From Apostichopus japonicus (taxonomy: Eukaryota > Echinodermata > Holothuroidea > Aspidochirotida > Stichopodidae), in contig NC_092576.1 of NCBI RefSeq assembly GCF_037975245.1, positions 22,321,611-22,385,610 of the forward strand: a stretch of DNA of 64,000 nucleotides. Direction: 5' to 3'. Shown here one piece after another: positions 1 to 12,840 of the stretch. The position numbers and the translations under genes were made by a program. The notes under the pieces are model-generated. The model saw nothing but the letters and a program-made list of their open reading frames with translations, was not told the origin of the DNA and did not search any database. The stretch's first letter is position 1, and each line of letters opens with the position of its first letter.

Positions 1-715
1 AGGAATGTCCTCCTAGTCAGGTTTAATGTTTACCAAATCAATAAAAATAAGCAAAGTTAACAACAAATAAGAAGGAAATAATCACACCTGATTGATCATT
101 ATGAGCATTGTTTCAACGATTGCACGAAAAATAAATTAGAATGGGTATATTAATGTAGATAATAACGATTAAGAATTGGTATAGTTATGTACCGCCTGCA
201 CTTTCCCACTCGGATCATGTGATTTATATCGTGTGTTATTTTCGGTAAATTAATTGATGTTGTAGTTTGTCGTCGTGACTTCTTCTCACTTTAAATGAGA
301 ACTAAAATGTCTGAGATTGGTAGAGTTTACTGGTAAAATATGAAATCTAGAAATACTGAATATTAAAGCTGAAATATTGTCTCTTAATCTCAAAAAGTAA
401 GTTTTTTCAACGCTATGGCGGGATGGCAAACCTGCAAAAGCTTGCACTAAAACGGAGGAGGAATGGAAGAGAGAGGAGTAGGAGGGTCGAGGACATAGCA
501 ACATTCTTTACTGGGCGCAACAACTGGTCCTCTCGGGTTATTCAAGAAGAGGATAAACACAAAATGTCATATTACATACAAACAAGCAGATACACTGATC
601 TTCCTTATTATTTAAGTATTTATTAAATATCAACCTTTTATAATTTTATCACATTGCACTCGTTAGTTTGTCATTGATCTATATCCAATTTTGTCCCCAT
701 TTTCAGGCAGATACC
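1..715. repeat. Segmental duplication block 1, copy A
   Basis: Matches 37554-39200 at high identity, starting with the same bases as 37554 (AGGAATGTCCTCCTAGT). Copy B carries about 920 extra bases (roughly 37716-38640) relative to this copy. In copy B the 77-bp exon lies just 47 bases below the block start, so the equivalent exon of this copy should lie just outside the left edge of the window. No exon was found inside the block. Confidence 0.85.
395..570. repeat. About 175-bp repeat, copy 1 of 3
   Basis: Also present at about 36190-36365 and 38865-39025. The 38865 copy belongs to the A/B duplication and the 36190 copy to the separate 35120-37340 unit. A frame starting MANLQKLALKRRRNG is open here, but it changes or stops at different points in the three copies (R-S-R-T then stop in two of them), so I treat it as a noncoding repeat. 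Confidence 0.6.
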
Positions 716-1639
716 AACGAGAAGTTCATAAGGGGAAAAGCGAAGAGAGGGAAATAAAACATTCATTCTATCAAATTTAGGAGAGGAGCAAGTGAGGGAA
801 CTATCAAGGAAATCAAGTTTGTTCATTTCAAATATATGAACAGATAAATAACCAAATTATGAGAATACATTGTAATATCATTGCATATGACATATCACTG
901 AATGGATATTAGATATGTCTAACCAGTATTAAATAAAATGATTCATTATATCCCAGCCACTGCTAGACACAAACTGACCTACTTAACGTCGGTTTCCATG
1001 GTTACTTTGTATGACAATTTTAATTAGCACATTCCAGGTGTACAATAGACCTGTGGCTCGTTTATAATTCTATATTCATTAGCTTTAACTGGCTTGTGTC
1101 ATCTATTATTATGCTAATTAGGTATTTATGGGAGTTCCAGGTGTGTCATCTTTTCTGTTAACTGAATTTACTTTCGATAATTATTGTTTGAGTCAATCAT
1201 CTGTATAGTGTAAGCTCTGACTGTTTTTGTACAGAAAGCTACTGTAGAAGCATAGTAGGCCTACTGTGTGTACTAAAACGGTGATGATGTTATTGGGTAG
1301 AATCATGGAATGGATTTGATGGATTCTCTTAAAACGATTATGTACAAAGAGGGATGGCGAAGGTAGGGGAATGGCGAAGGGAGGGGGATGGCGAAAGGAG
1401 GGGGGGGGGGGGGTGGTGGGTACATTTATATTGTCTGAAGGGGAGTGGATCAGAGATGGCTTGACTAACTTACTGCAGAGCAGACTGAGATTGGGGTAAA
1501 ATATTAGTCTAGATAGGGAATAAACACTCTATGTTACATTTAGTTTTATAGTAAGACCAAACAAAACTCCCAAACTGTATTATTTCCAGTGATATTGCTC
1601 TCCGTGTTTACAGTTATTCCTGGAATGGCGGTACTGCAC

Positions 1640-2284
1640 CAAGGACGGCGGAACCGGGGGGGCACAGGGGGCACGTGCCCCCCCACTTTTCCTCAGGTTA
1701 AAAATGTGCCCTTTTTCTACAGAAAAATTGAGGTGTATCAAGTTAGCAAGAGGCCAGGGAACCAGAATGAACACTCGGGAAGGGCATTTCCGGCCATCTG
1801 AGGGGTTTGTAAAACCAAAATTTTATTGTACGCTCCGTGCCAACCGATGGTGGCGCTCCGCTCAGATAGTCGTGCATACAACTTTGCAAATCCTGGCTAC
1901 GCCCCTGACTTTAATGAATTCCTGTGGGTCAAACCCAAAGCTATCTCGACTGGAAAAAATTGTTAAGATATTAACAAGAAATAAACTCTTATTCGGAAGA
2001 TTCCTTCATTAGCAACTAGCATGATTTCACCTCATTTTGTCTCAAAAGAAAACTTGTTCCTTGTTTCCCAATTTGCACATTGGACATTGCAGTGCTAGTA
2101 TGCATATTTTCCTTGAAGGGAGGGGGGAGGGGGGCGTTGATGGAGTGATGTGTATACGCAAATAAGATAATACAATGAGTTATAAAGGGTACTAAATATA
2201 AGGCTGCATTAGTCCAATCGAATTTCTGCAAAGTGCCCTTTGATGTCGGTGCCCCTCAGATTAAAAGTGCTTCCGCCGCCCTTG
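1640..2284. mobile_element. hAT-type MITE, 8-bp TSD
   Basis: 645-bp element with terminal inverted repeats CAAGGACGGCGGAAC (left) and the reverse complement of CAAGGGCGGCGGAAG (right). It is flanked on both sides by the 8-base direct repeat TACTGCAC (1632-1639 and 2285-2292). An 8-bp TSD with CA..TG ends is the hAT hallmark. It has no transposase, so it is non-autonomous. Short open frames within it are not credible genes. Confidence 0.85.
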
Positions 2285-3728
2285 TACTGCACATATAACA
2301 TATGTTAAGTAGCTTTCATTTCTGAGGTATAACACTACATATTATTCTTAGTAGGCCTATGTAAAGGAAACAATGGACATGAAGAAACAAATAAAACATG
2401 ATTAATTTTTAATGGAGCTAGAGATAAAACAAACCACTCGGTTACAGGAACATAGGGGGTGATGATAGGGTTAGGATGGGAGGAGGGTAAATATGAATTG
2501 AAAAGGGAAAATGCAAAGAACCAAGATGGTATTGATGGCACGTTGAATGGGGCAAGTATGGTAACATCGGATTGCTAGAAAGGAGGTGTTGTGAATGTAT
2601 TGAGTGAAACCCGTGTTAGAATGATATATGAGTGGAGAGGCAGGTTGGGTGTAATTAACATTATTTTATTTAGGACAATGCAGGGATTTTATGACCGATT
2701 CAACAATGAAGTAATATTAAGTACGATATAATCATTTATACAACAGGATTTTTTTAATGAATTTTTTTTATAGTATGAATGTCTAATTTTATAAAAAAAA
2801 AGATGAAATCCAGGATGTCCCAGCTTTGTTTTATTATTCTTTAAAATTTGGAGTGAAATAATTTATAAATTTAACTGATATGGTATCACATTACATTTCA
2901 ATATATACAGAAGCAGTGATGTATTTCTGAGTGGATTAAAGACATGAAATGCAGAATAAATAAATAAATAAATTAGTTACAATTACTTTATTTTTCTTTT
3001 CGTTTTATTATTTATTTATTTACTTCATTTGATTAAGTATTTTTGAAACTGCGACAACTAAAACTGTTTTAATGGTTTCTGGTTTGGTATACAATTCAGT
3101 TCTGCTAGAGTAGTATAATTTATTTGTTGCATTTTCAACAATAAATTTATGCTTTTGCTATTTTTAATTGCCATCATTCACTACTTTAATATTAACAATG
3201 GTAAACATATTTGTTAAATTAAAGTTTCATAAGTAAACACATATTTTGGAGGTTTCAATTTAAAAGTAATATGTATTACTTATCAAACTGAAAACTATAT
3301 TTTTGAATATTCAGTATACTAACTAGAGTTATTAAAATCCAATACCTTGTGTGTATAACTCTTGTTTGATCCTAATAAACATTACTTTCATTCTAAAATC
3401 CATTTCTGAGTTAAACTGTAACAATCATCCAAACAAAGAACATTTTAAACAACATCCACACACCCCTCAGACCCTCTCTCACCAATAAACTCTAAAAATA
3501 TTACCTATTAATCCATTGTATTTTGTTTCATTTATATGAACACCCTACAAAATTCCTTTAACGATGGCCTAATTTATTGATTTAAATCCACTTAAACTAA
3601 TTATTGACATTAAAATACAGCAGACTTTACATTATCTAATGTTAGTTTAATATTGATAACTTTTATTAATTAAATTAATTCCCTGTTTACTGTTATGATG
3701 ATTCTAACATCAACACCGGAATACTTAC

Positions 3729-3937
3729 CCCAGCTCCTTCAAGCTTGTACACTGTGAGGAGTAAGACAAGATGGCCGCAAACTCTTCATTAGTTAGTGTC
3801 CTGTAATTGTCCCTGATCCACAGCTTCTGGAGAGAACTCAGGATAGAGAGAGAGAGACCAGACTGAAGGATAAGGTTCAGACCAGACTCATCAACTCTAG
3901 GAGAGCACTTGAATAGACACACACAGGAGATAGGAAT
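3729..3937 (-). CDS. LRR exon of NLR-like gene (partial gene, copy A)
   Basis: A 209-bp internal exon on the minus strand. The acceptor TTCTCTCATTCTAG precedes 3937 and a strong donor GTAAGTAT follows 3729. Phase is 0 at the start and 2 at the end. The translation begins IPISCVCLFKCSPRVDESG, continues LQKLWIRDNYRTLTNEEF and ends in SQCTSLKEL, with the leucine spacing of NLR-type leucine-rich repeats. The paralogous exon at 43398-43606 has the same length, splice sites and phase. The next exons (77 bp, then 59-65 bp) would lie left of position 1. No NACHT or effector domain is visible upstream, so this is only a C-terminal fragment, possibly a relic. NLR assignment is by motif recognition, not by search. 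Confidence 0.75.
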
Positions 3938-5540
3938 CTAGAATGAGAGAATAGAGTTACTGATGATAGAGTAGATAGAGATAAATATATTGGATTTGGT
4001 TAGGATTAATAGTTATTATGATAGTATAAATAATAAAAACTATTGACATACAAATAAAGGAAAGTAAAGCGATAAACAAGGTTGTGTTTATTTGTAAAAA
4101 ATGAGTAAATTAATGGAACAGAAATAAGGGATTGATTTTAGAGGGAAGCAAATACAAACAGAAGTAAATGGTTTAGATTGAAGGAAATATATCTTTAATG
4201 TAGGACTAAAGGATTACTTTTATTGTTTAACGATAAAATGATTAATTAAAGGCTAATAGCTTGTACGGTTTAATCAAATAAGAATGCAAGGATAAAAATA
4301 AACAGAGTAAAGCAATTTTAATTTATTAATTAATAGGAAACAGATCTCAAAGACGGGATGAGAAGGTAACAATGATCTGGTAATCAAAAATTGAGATAAT
4401 TCTTTCTTTTGAAGAAATATATTGATCAAATTTATTTAATCATGTTTTAATTTAGAACTTTCAGAAAGAAAAAAATTATTTTAAATTTAAATTAGTCACT
4501 AATGTAATATGAATCATTAAAAGAAAACCTCTACTTATACTAATGCAAGGATCTCATAATAAAGTTTTAAGAATTTTCTGAAAGAATTTATATTTAAATT
4601 AATAAGTTGTTACTGATGACTAAGATGTATTATAGAGAAGCAGATGTAGAACAATGTCATGCTTTAAGAGAGAACGGTTGATGATGCTTGAAGTAATATT
4701 TTACTTAACAAATGATTTAAATATTGAACCACATCCTACGACTCAACGTAAATTTTAATGATTTCCAGTTTATAAGATTTGTTTAAATGATGATTTATAT
4801 CTCTGTTTAGTTCTTCAACCACTAATAGCTAATTAATTTTAATTAAATACCATCACGTGGAATTTATCGATAGTCCTGAATTAAAACAGTCACCCTTAAG
4901 TTACCGGTTTGAGTGTGACTTAACTTCTAGTGGATTTCTACGAAATGTAACATTTTTCTTTCTTCTTTGTGTTTGTAGGTAACGCTTATGATCATAAATT
5001 TCTAAAACTTATCGTTTCTTCCAATTAAATAACACCATCCGCTTTGTAAAATATATTTCTGTAAACATGTTATGTTACGATATTGAAATAATTTGTATCC
5101 TTGCGTGTTTACTTAAATTAATTAATTACTACTTTTCAGTTTCATCGGGTTGATTGGGTCTTCATTGTATATCTTCTATTATGTTACTATGTTACTATGT
5201 GAACAGTTAGCTGACGAACGTAAATAACAAACACAAGATAAAACAAGTTGAATGTGAGGATGACACCCTTTTAGGGCAAACATCTGTTACTGATTGATAC
5301 AAGTTGAAATTAGTGGTGCACTTTCAATTTTAAAAACGTTTTAAGCTTGGATGATGTGGACATATCTCTGGTAACTTGGAAATGAAGTACGACTAAAATT
5401 AATTAGACAAAATAAAGAGAAAACGAGATGTAACTGTAGGCAGAACACGACGTTCGAAATAATGCCAGAAAGACATTAACAAAAGTTTTGGTTTTTTATT
5501 TAAAAAAATTAAAATCCTTTGTATATTATTTGACTTAAAG

Positions 5541-5900
5541 GGTGTGAAGACTCGCACACAAAGAAACGTCTCATGCCTGTAATCTAACCTAGTTTCGAAT
5601 GAGGTGTAACAGAAGTGTTAGACACCACCATCGATCCCAGAAAATACACACACAGCTGCTACCGTCGGTAATTAGACACTAGTGTACAGTCAATACATTC
5701 AGCTACGGTCAATTCCCACATCACAGTGTACATAGCAGCGATGGACATCTCAGGTCTAGATAAAAGATAACAAGGTATCACGTTTCATAACTGTCTGCAT
5801 TTTGTAGCACAAGAAAAAAAGCGTCATTTTCAAGCAACAGAAAGTTAACTTTTTCAGGGCGCGGCACAGGGTTTGGGGAGAGTCTTCAATGCCTTTAAAT
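5541..5900. mobile_element. MITE-like element with GAAGACTC termini (A)
   Basis: Termini carry GAAGACTC (5546-5553) and its reverse complement (5880-5887). The element is absent from the matching place in copy B. A related element in the opposite orientation lies at 49280-49645. TSD not clearly resolved. No protein is encoded. Confidence 0.6.
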
Positions 5901-6416
5901 AAGAATAATGTTGTACAGAGGTTGAATGCCCTATATTGAACAAAACTATATTTCACATTAGTGTCCGGTATATTGGCAGGAGTTAGGTCATTAAACTTAT
6001 AATCATTTAATAAATAATATTATTTCAGACAGCCTGCTTGGTAAAATGAAACTATGGGCTTTTTATATAACTTGATGTAACTTCAGACCACGAAGTTTGA
6101 ATAATTTATTTCCTTACAATGATCATTGTGGATTGCTATATATTGACTTGTGTGAAGGCCTAGACGACAGAGTTATGTAAGAACGAGTTGGACCAATTCT
6201 CGTTATTTTAGATTTTTTTTTGAAAGAAAAAAAGTTTTCTACAGTTTGTTTATGTATATTTTCTTAGCTAGAATAAGTTATTGTTCGCGAAATAAAAGTT
6301 ATTTTACATCTGCCAGTCTGAGAATTTTAATTACTAGTTTTATTATATGCCTAATTATATATAAGCTTTAAAGCAAACTGTATTTTATTGCAAATTGCCA
6401 ATCCCTTATTAGGTTA

Positions 6417-6650
6417 AGCCCGGGTCACATCTGCGCGATTCAACACGCGATTCAACTCGCAATACAATTGAAGGTTGAATCGCGTAGTTAGACACGGGTA
6501 TCAACTTGTTGCGCAATAAAAGTTGCGCCGTCGATTTGCAATAGAGCAATGTCCTAATCAGCGCAACTTCTTTGAAGCAACTTTTCTGATTCGCGTGATT
6601 TTAGTTGCGAGTTGAATCGCGTGTTGAATCGCGCAGATGTGACCCGGGCT
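6417..6650. mobile_element. PIF/Harbinger-type MITE, TSD TTA
   Basis: 234 bp with long, nearly perfect inverted ends starting AGCCCGGGTCACATCTGCG and built from repeated GCGATTCAAC motifs. It is flanked by TTA (6414-6416 and 6651-6653). Copy B at about 48125 holds the empty site, a single TTA in the same context, so the insertion is younger than the duplication. A TTA target duplication is typical of PIF/Harbinger elements. Confidence 0.85.
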
Positions 6651-7130
6651 TTAGATATGCTTTAACTGGGACATATGTGATAATCAGTCAACAACTAAGG
6701 CGAATATTTTTTATAATTAATGATGTGGATTTTCCAAGAATGTCTTCTTTCTAAAGGTATGCCTACTATGGTGATATTTGACTGAATGTTTAAGACTTCT
6801 AAGGTAACCATAGCCTATATTAATTTTGTTCATTGCTAATTAGGCTATGGCTTGGTCAATATAACAATTATAGCCTAGGCCTCTATACCATACCGTCAAA
6901 TTATGTCACTGATCAATATTACTGTTTTAGCTATTACTATTAGCAGCGGCTTCCTCTCCAAAAAATAATCCAACCTTAAAATCCAGTCAACAGGTCAATT
7001 GTAACAAACAACTGAATGAAACAAGCAACATCTGCAACCTCCACCGATATAACACTAAACCATTCATTGTCAGTGATAGATGTACACAGGTATTCAATAG
7101 CATGAGTCACCGATATCAAATACATGTGAG

Positions 7131-8240
7131 GACGCGCAGGTATTAAATAGGCAGGAGGGAGTACTAATTTCTACCACCGCTTGTTCTGGTGGCCAGTAAG
7201 TATTTTATTTCTTCTTTCATATAGCATGTTCGAGATTATTCTAAATGACTACATAAACAAAAAGGATGGTGCAGCACCTTCAGGTGGTTTTCCGGAAAGA
7301 TAATAAAAACAAAACAAAACATAAAAATAAAGTCACTTAAATTGTGTACCAGACTAACCCTACTTTCTGTGACCCAATTACTCTGGTTTCTACACTGTCT
7401 GTACAACTACAATGACAAGGGTAGAACTGGGAGCACCACTAGACTTAACACATAATAGTAATAATGAGATTGCGACATTTAAATCTCGGTACGTCTGCCT
7501 TACAATCTCTCTGTCCATTTATGGGCAGGGCATTACACTTATAAAACAATAACACAACTAATCTAGTCAATTACATCTCAACCAGTTCCCCATACACAGA
7601 ACGTGTAACTTATTAAAGAATACATCGTTTAACAACTTTGTGGTGACCACAGCAGCGAGAGGCATTTTGTCCAAAACCAATATCAACAGAGGTGAATTTA
7701 ATCTTAATCAGTGCTGGATAACACATAAAGTGGTGAATATAGAAAGAAAATACCTTAATGAATAATTAGATAATGTTACACAGGCTCACTCGGGTAGCTT
7801 GCCTATAACACAAACAAATATTCAACGATAACATGGGCGCAGCCATCTTGTTTGTTATGAGAGGGCGCTCTATCGGAATATAATACAAAATACTTGATAC
7901 ACACTTAGCAATTCACCGTAAGGCACGCTTAGCCTAGACAATGAACACACCAATAATACGATTCCCTCGAATACACAATAACAAGGCATGTGAACTTATA
8001 ATAATATATTTTAAGAGTACAAAACTTAACTAAGCCCTAGAAAATACTCAAAATGAACTTGAATACCATCGTGCTGCATTCTCGAAAACAATAAACCTAG
8101 GCCTACCACACGATATCACGATAGGCTAACCCACGCTGAGACTGGGTCAACGTTGTACAAACAAAAGTACCAATTGTGAGTCACAAACTCATTAATACTT
8201 CCCTATCCTAACATGAGCCAAAACTTAAATATAATATACA
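7131..8240. other. Copy A-specific stretch, no gene seen
   Basis: Absent from copy B, where the sequence jumps from the equivalent of 7130 to that of 9585. No convincing exon, RNA gene or element boundary was recognised. Insertion in A and deletion in B are both possible. Confidence 0.4.
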
Positions 8241-8241
8241 A

Positions 8242-9405
8242 CAAGAGCCCAAGGGCACTGTGGTTCCTTGCTTGGGGTATATTACAATACACATAATATT
8301 ATCAAGCAAGATTGGGCTCAAATAGTCCAAGTAATTGTGGTCCTACATGTTCCCATAAAGTAACCAACACTATAGCCAACACTTTTGTGATCACAAAATG
8401 TGATCAGATTTTTGATCAAACGGCACTTTTGAGATCTAAATATGGCGTCGAAAATGTAAGAAGTATAAGAGACCTACAAGCGTGTCAACAGATATGATAA
8501 CATTGGTGACCTCAGATGACATGACCTTTAAGTTTCAAAATGTTCCACCACCCCATTCACAACTTGTCCCAAAATATCAACCATGTCACACCTTGGCATT
8601 GAGATTTAATTGCATTAAATGTCAAAAAATTACTAGTTTTCTTTTAACATTAATTGACCTTTGGTGGCCTTGTATCACATGACCGTTATGTTGGAAAATA
8701 TTCCCCTATACCATTTGCAACTACTCCAAAAATATAAAGCTTGTCACACCTTGGAACTGGGAGTTATTGCATTAAATGTCTGAAAATTAACTTTGACCTC
8801 ATATAACTTCACACACGAAGGTCACACGGGGGTCAACCCATCAACATTTATGATCAGAAGGTACCTTTAACATCTGAAAATAGCATCGAAACTGTTAAAA
8901 TCCACAAAACACGAAAAGGTCACCAGAGGTCAAATTGAGGTCAAGGGTCACCCAGATGCAGGTCGACAATTGGATTACATTGAAGCAACTCCCAACCCTA
9001 TCGGACAATTTGTTCTCAAGTTATCGCAAAAATACCAGGTTTTTATCATAAATTGACCTTTGGTGACCTTGTACCACATGACCGTTAAGTTTGAAAATAT
9101 TCCCTTATACCATTTGCAACTACTCCAAAAATATCAACCTTGTCGCACATTGGCACTGGGAGTTATTGCAGTTTTAATATTTTCGGTTTTTGGACCATAA
9201 CTGACCTTTGTGGGCACCAGAAACAATAGGGCACACCTTCTCCATATGGCGGATCTATAGTCCAAGTTTGGCCTCAATCCAACATTCCCTTATTGAGATA
9301 GAGCGTACCCAAGCAAGTGTCACAGACACACACACACACACATACACACACACACACGCCAACCTGACTGCATAGGTTCCTTTTGCTAAAGCAAGGAACC
9401 AATAA
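8242..9405. mobile_element. Helentron/pearl-like non-autonomous element 1
   Basis: Starts with ACAAGAGCCCAAGGGCACTG, exactly as the element at 27297. It contains internal units of about 400 bp (marked by TTGACCTTTGGTG near 8652 and 9053), a (CA)n tract at 9328-9358, and a 3' hairpin of GGTTCCTT paired with AAGGAACC. This layout of internal tandem units, a microsatellite and a 3' hairpin resembles Helentron-derived pearl elements of marine invertebrates; class assignment is inferred. It holds one AGGTCAAGGGTCA motif at 8938-8950. No protein. Confidence 0.65.
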
Positions 9406-9584
9406 TTACCTCAATTACATCTTAAAATGCAACATCTTCGGCAATAAACTACATTTCTACAGAGCGTTAATTTGTTTGGTGTTCGTAGTAATGATAATGT
9501 GTCAATGGGTACAGCAACGAATGCCGAAAGGGACAGATGTGCAATCAACACATGGTTCCCTGTGCGATGCACTACATACAGGTG

Positions 9585-11335
9585 TTTCTTACATCGGTCT
9601 AGACATTTGGTGCCATGAAATAAAATCATCATTGTTGGAGAGACTCAACGTTGTGCATGGCCGGTGAAAACAGACAGTTTAATAAATGATTTCAATTGGG
9701 TACATGGTTAGAAAAGAGTCAAAGCTCCCATGAAATTTATTAACCCGATGTTTGAAGACTAATGTGTGTGGTTGTTTCTGTGAACCTTTTTTTGAATTTC
9801 ATGTTTGATGCCAAGTAAGAAATTAATTTTGAGATTATACATTTTTGCTATCTTTGCAAGCCGGAAACTAAAACTGAATTAGAACACATGTGGTGCATAA
9901 ATTAAAAATTTCATCTAACTTATAGTTTTCAGCAAGTACAAGTACAGTAAAATACAATCAAATACTCCAGAAAATGAATCATAGGAATAATAACAAGAAT
10001 CATAATAATTATCTATTTTAGCCTTGAGCAGCTGGGATGGTGTTTGTAGCTTTATTTCTGACACATATATTCACTGTTGAACTGAAACTACTTCGCATTC
10101 ACTTCAAGAGCCTATGTCTATGGGTACTATGAGTGGCCGTTTGAGCAAAACTAAAACAATGAATCAAATAAACAAGAATAAAAATACAAAAGAAGAAACT
10201 CGCAGACAAACATTTTTAATACCAATTAAAAAATTGTGAAAGGCACACTTAAAAAGATAAATAAAAATAATGAAGGGAATCAATTGCAACAAATTGAATA
10301 GAAGGGATCTGAAAACTTAACAGTGTACGTACACCAATAATTCACAAGGAAAACAGTCATATGCTACGATACGGTCGGTCGCAAAATATTGGTAGCATAG
10401 TTTAATTTGGTTGTTAAGTCAGTTTCCTTTGGGTTCACCTTATTCTTATTATTATTATGTCGAGCTTTATAGCCGGTCTATCACTGTGTGGAGATTTTGT
10501 TAGCAAATTGTTGTTCTCTTGAGATTCTTATCTATTTGTTTTTTCCATCTTGACATTTTGTCTTCTCTTGTAGTCTTCTTTCAATATAAAAGGGTAATCA
10601 GGTTAGTTGTATAATAATGTTAATTTACATCATGTTTGTCTGTTTATTTCTTCTTTTCTTGTTTAGAATGTTTCATTTCTATGTCCTTTCAATCTATCTG
10701 TAATGCACTATATTCTTATTAATGTTCCTTTTCATCATTTTTCTTTATCTGTTTGTCTCTTGTTTCATCGTTGTATTTTTTGCCCAAATGGCCGCCCATA
10801 CAGTACGTGGACTAGGATGTAACCATAGAAGGAAGTAAATTGTTTGGCCAATTTGTGTATATTTCTTGTTAAGTATGCATTCATAGAGGAGTTGTATCGG
10901 TAAGTTTGCCCCTCCATTCCTGAACACGGATCGACTTTGACGAGATTTATCAATTGACCAATATATCAGAGGGGATATTTCTGTTGGCGATAACGACTCA
11001 AGTCAATTACGCAATCGAAAACAAAACAGCGAAGCATTTGAATCTGCTTTTGAAGAACTGCTGTACTTCCCTGTTTGTTTGGCGTGATTCTCCACAGCTT
11101 TACAGTTCTGGCTTACGAAATAAGAAGACAATGCAGCCTTTGCCAGATGTTGAACATGATACAGAAAGAAACTCGGGTCTATCGCAAGTCTAACTCTAAA
11201 TCGTCTAAATCTAAGTCTTAACCTAAAGAGTCTATCGCAACTGTCGACGTAAAAAATCCTTGTATCGCATAGGCCTATGTTCCTTTCACAGGCTTAACGA
11301 AACGGTAGGCTATGCACAGACAATGGCAGGGGTTA
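9585..11335. repeat. Segmental duplication block 3, copy A
   Basis: Colinear with 48597-50700. Copy B has an extra segment (about 49110-49645) where copy A has different sequence at about 10110-10320. Contains a degenerate plus-strand coding-like fragment near 10860-11215. Confidence 0.8.
10860..11215 (+). pseudogene. Degenerate coding-like fragment, copy A
   Basis: Homolog of the clearer fragment at 50169-50660. It has a one-base insertion near 10896 that breaks the frame after the segment equivalent to YEFMEEF, an indel near 10990, and a changed frame at the point where copy B has a stop. The downstream part still reads EIRRQCSLCQMLNMIQ as in copy B. Family not recognised. The frame-breaking differences argue for a relic rather than a working exon. 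Confidence 0.4.
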
Positions 11336-12139
11336 TCATAACTTTGAAGTTGAGGCTTGTGGTGGCATACTCCTATTAGAGTCAATATCCATCCGCTTGA
11401 TTGTTCTCCTTCGGGAAAAGTGCCAAAAAGCAGCAGGAGAACATCTTTTGTGACCTGTTATCAATCATGATCTATTTTTTTTGTGGCTAGCATGTTGAAG
11501 AGCATGAATGGTAGTACATGTGGCAAGAAAATTGGGCCAACTGAGGCAATTTTAGACCCTTTTAGGCCTCCCAGGTGCAGCATAGGAAATTTTTTTTACC
11601 ACCGAGAGAAGAGGTTTGTTTACAAGTGACGAAAACTTCCGGCTCGGATAGCAAAAAATCTACATGGTCATGAGACAAAAACTTGATAGTGGAAAAGCCA
11701 ACTTGTCAGCAATCCGATCATGGTAGCGTTTATCTAGTGAAAGCTTCTATCTAGACTTAGAGACCACATTACTTTTGTGATTTAGTGTGTTTAGTCAATG
11801 GGGCTTTTAATGGGCGTATGCTACCTTGTATTGTACGTCTCCTCGTACACCTTCCGCCAAAGCTGGAAACCTATGGCGGAAAGGTACAATTTAGGAATGG
11901 ATTTTTTTTTCAGGAAAGTATCGGTGAAACTTTCTTAGGTTCGCGTGGAAGGATATGTATACAGTCTTCAAACGTGACGGTTCGCTGGATAGACTGAATT
12001 GTAGATAAGATACAGTCTTTGATAGACAAGTTGATTGAATAGTTTTAATTGTAAGTCCATAGGCCTAAGTGTCCGGCAATGCACTGTATTCAAGTATATA
12101 ATAGTTGGTTGAATAAATCAAATTACTTTAGGTTGATTG

Positions 12140-12145
12140 TTTATT
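12140..12145 (-). promoter_or_regulatory. Candidate poly(A) signal AATAAA (minus)
   Basis: Reads AATAAA on the minus strand, about 700 bases after the predicted stop of the terminal exon at 12841. It is conserved in copy B at 51065-51070. Plausible 3' end signal, but such hexamers are common in AT-rich DNA. Confidence 0.3.
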
Positions 12146-12752
12146 AAAAAGATCGAATTTGTGGATTTTGCAGGACTAGGTACAGTAGTGTGAAGCGAAG
12201 TAATAAACATTGCATATAGGCCTACAGTGCATCCACATTAATGTGCTCTTTCCCCGCGAACCATACAAAAGGGCATTACTGCCATAGGGGAAACATTGCG
12301 AATGGCACTTTTTCTATGGTGGAATGTACCGATGGCAGCATGACACGGTCCCCGGTGTACTCTAGTCTTATCTATAGAGAGCAATGTAACTCTGGCCTAG
12401 TCCAAGGACTTCAATAGCAATACTCAATGATCCAATTCCAGCAGGAAGAAAAAACATTACATACTGTAGGCTCAGCCTAAGCATGTTTAGGTCTAGGCCT
12501 ACAGTAGCTGAAGTGTAGCATTTGGCCTAGCCAATGACTTTCAAATATACTTTGATCAAATATAGTAATTGAAATCCTAGTACTCTTCAAGTACTCTGGA
12601 GTTATATCCTGTTCTGGATTATTGTGGATACATTCTAACTTGAGAATAGCAAATGTCAAATGAAATTCATGGTTTCCAACTCTAGAATGAGATTCAACAT
12701 GCGAGTGTTAGTGTTAGCGACATGTCTTAGCAACATGTGAGTGTTAGCAACA

Positions 12753-12818
12753 GGGAGTGTTAGCTCAGTGGTTACGCCGGCGCCTTTCAATCATATGGTC
12801 CCGAGTTTGAGTCACTCC
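12753..12818 (+). repeat. tRNA-derived SINE head (copy A)
   Basis: Reads GGGAGTGTTAGCTCAGTGG, with a good RNA polymerase III A box, then a B-box-like GAGTTTGAGTC, and ends CACTCC, which pairs with GGAGTG of the 5' end. At 66 nt it is short for a tRNA, and the T-arm stem cannot form properly, so it is a tRNA-like SINE head or tRNA pseudogene. It lies antisense to, and 22 bases beyond, the predicted stop codon of the minus-strand terminal exon. Confidence 0.6.
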
Positions 12819-12840
12819 AAGATTAATGTATGTCGTCCAG

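Larger units (their letters stand above)
2940..7130. repeat. Segmental duplication block 2, copy A
   Basis: Colinear with 42600-48595 and contains the LRR exon at 3729-3937. Relative to copy B this copy has two extra insertions (about 5541-5900 and 6417-6650) and lacks the solo LTR of copy B. Homology stops near 7130, inside a sequence matching B at 48595. Confidence 0.85.

Noticed and set aside
12753-12818. Functional tRNA gene
   Set aside because: Too short, D and T stems do not form, and it varies between copies; treated as a SINE head.
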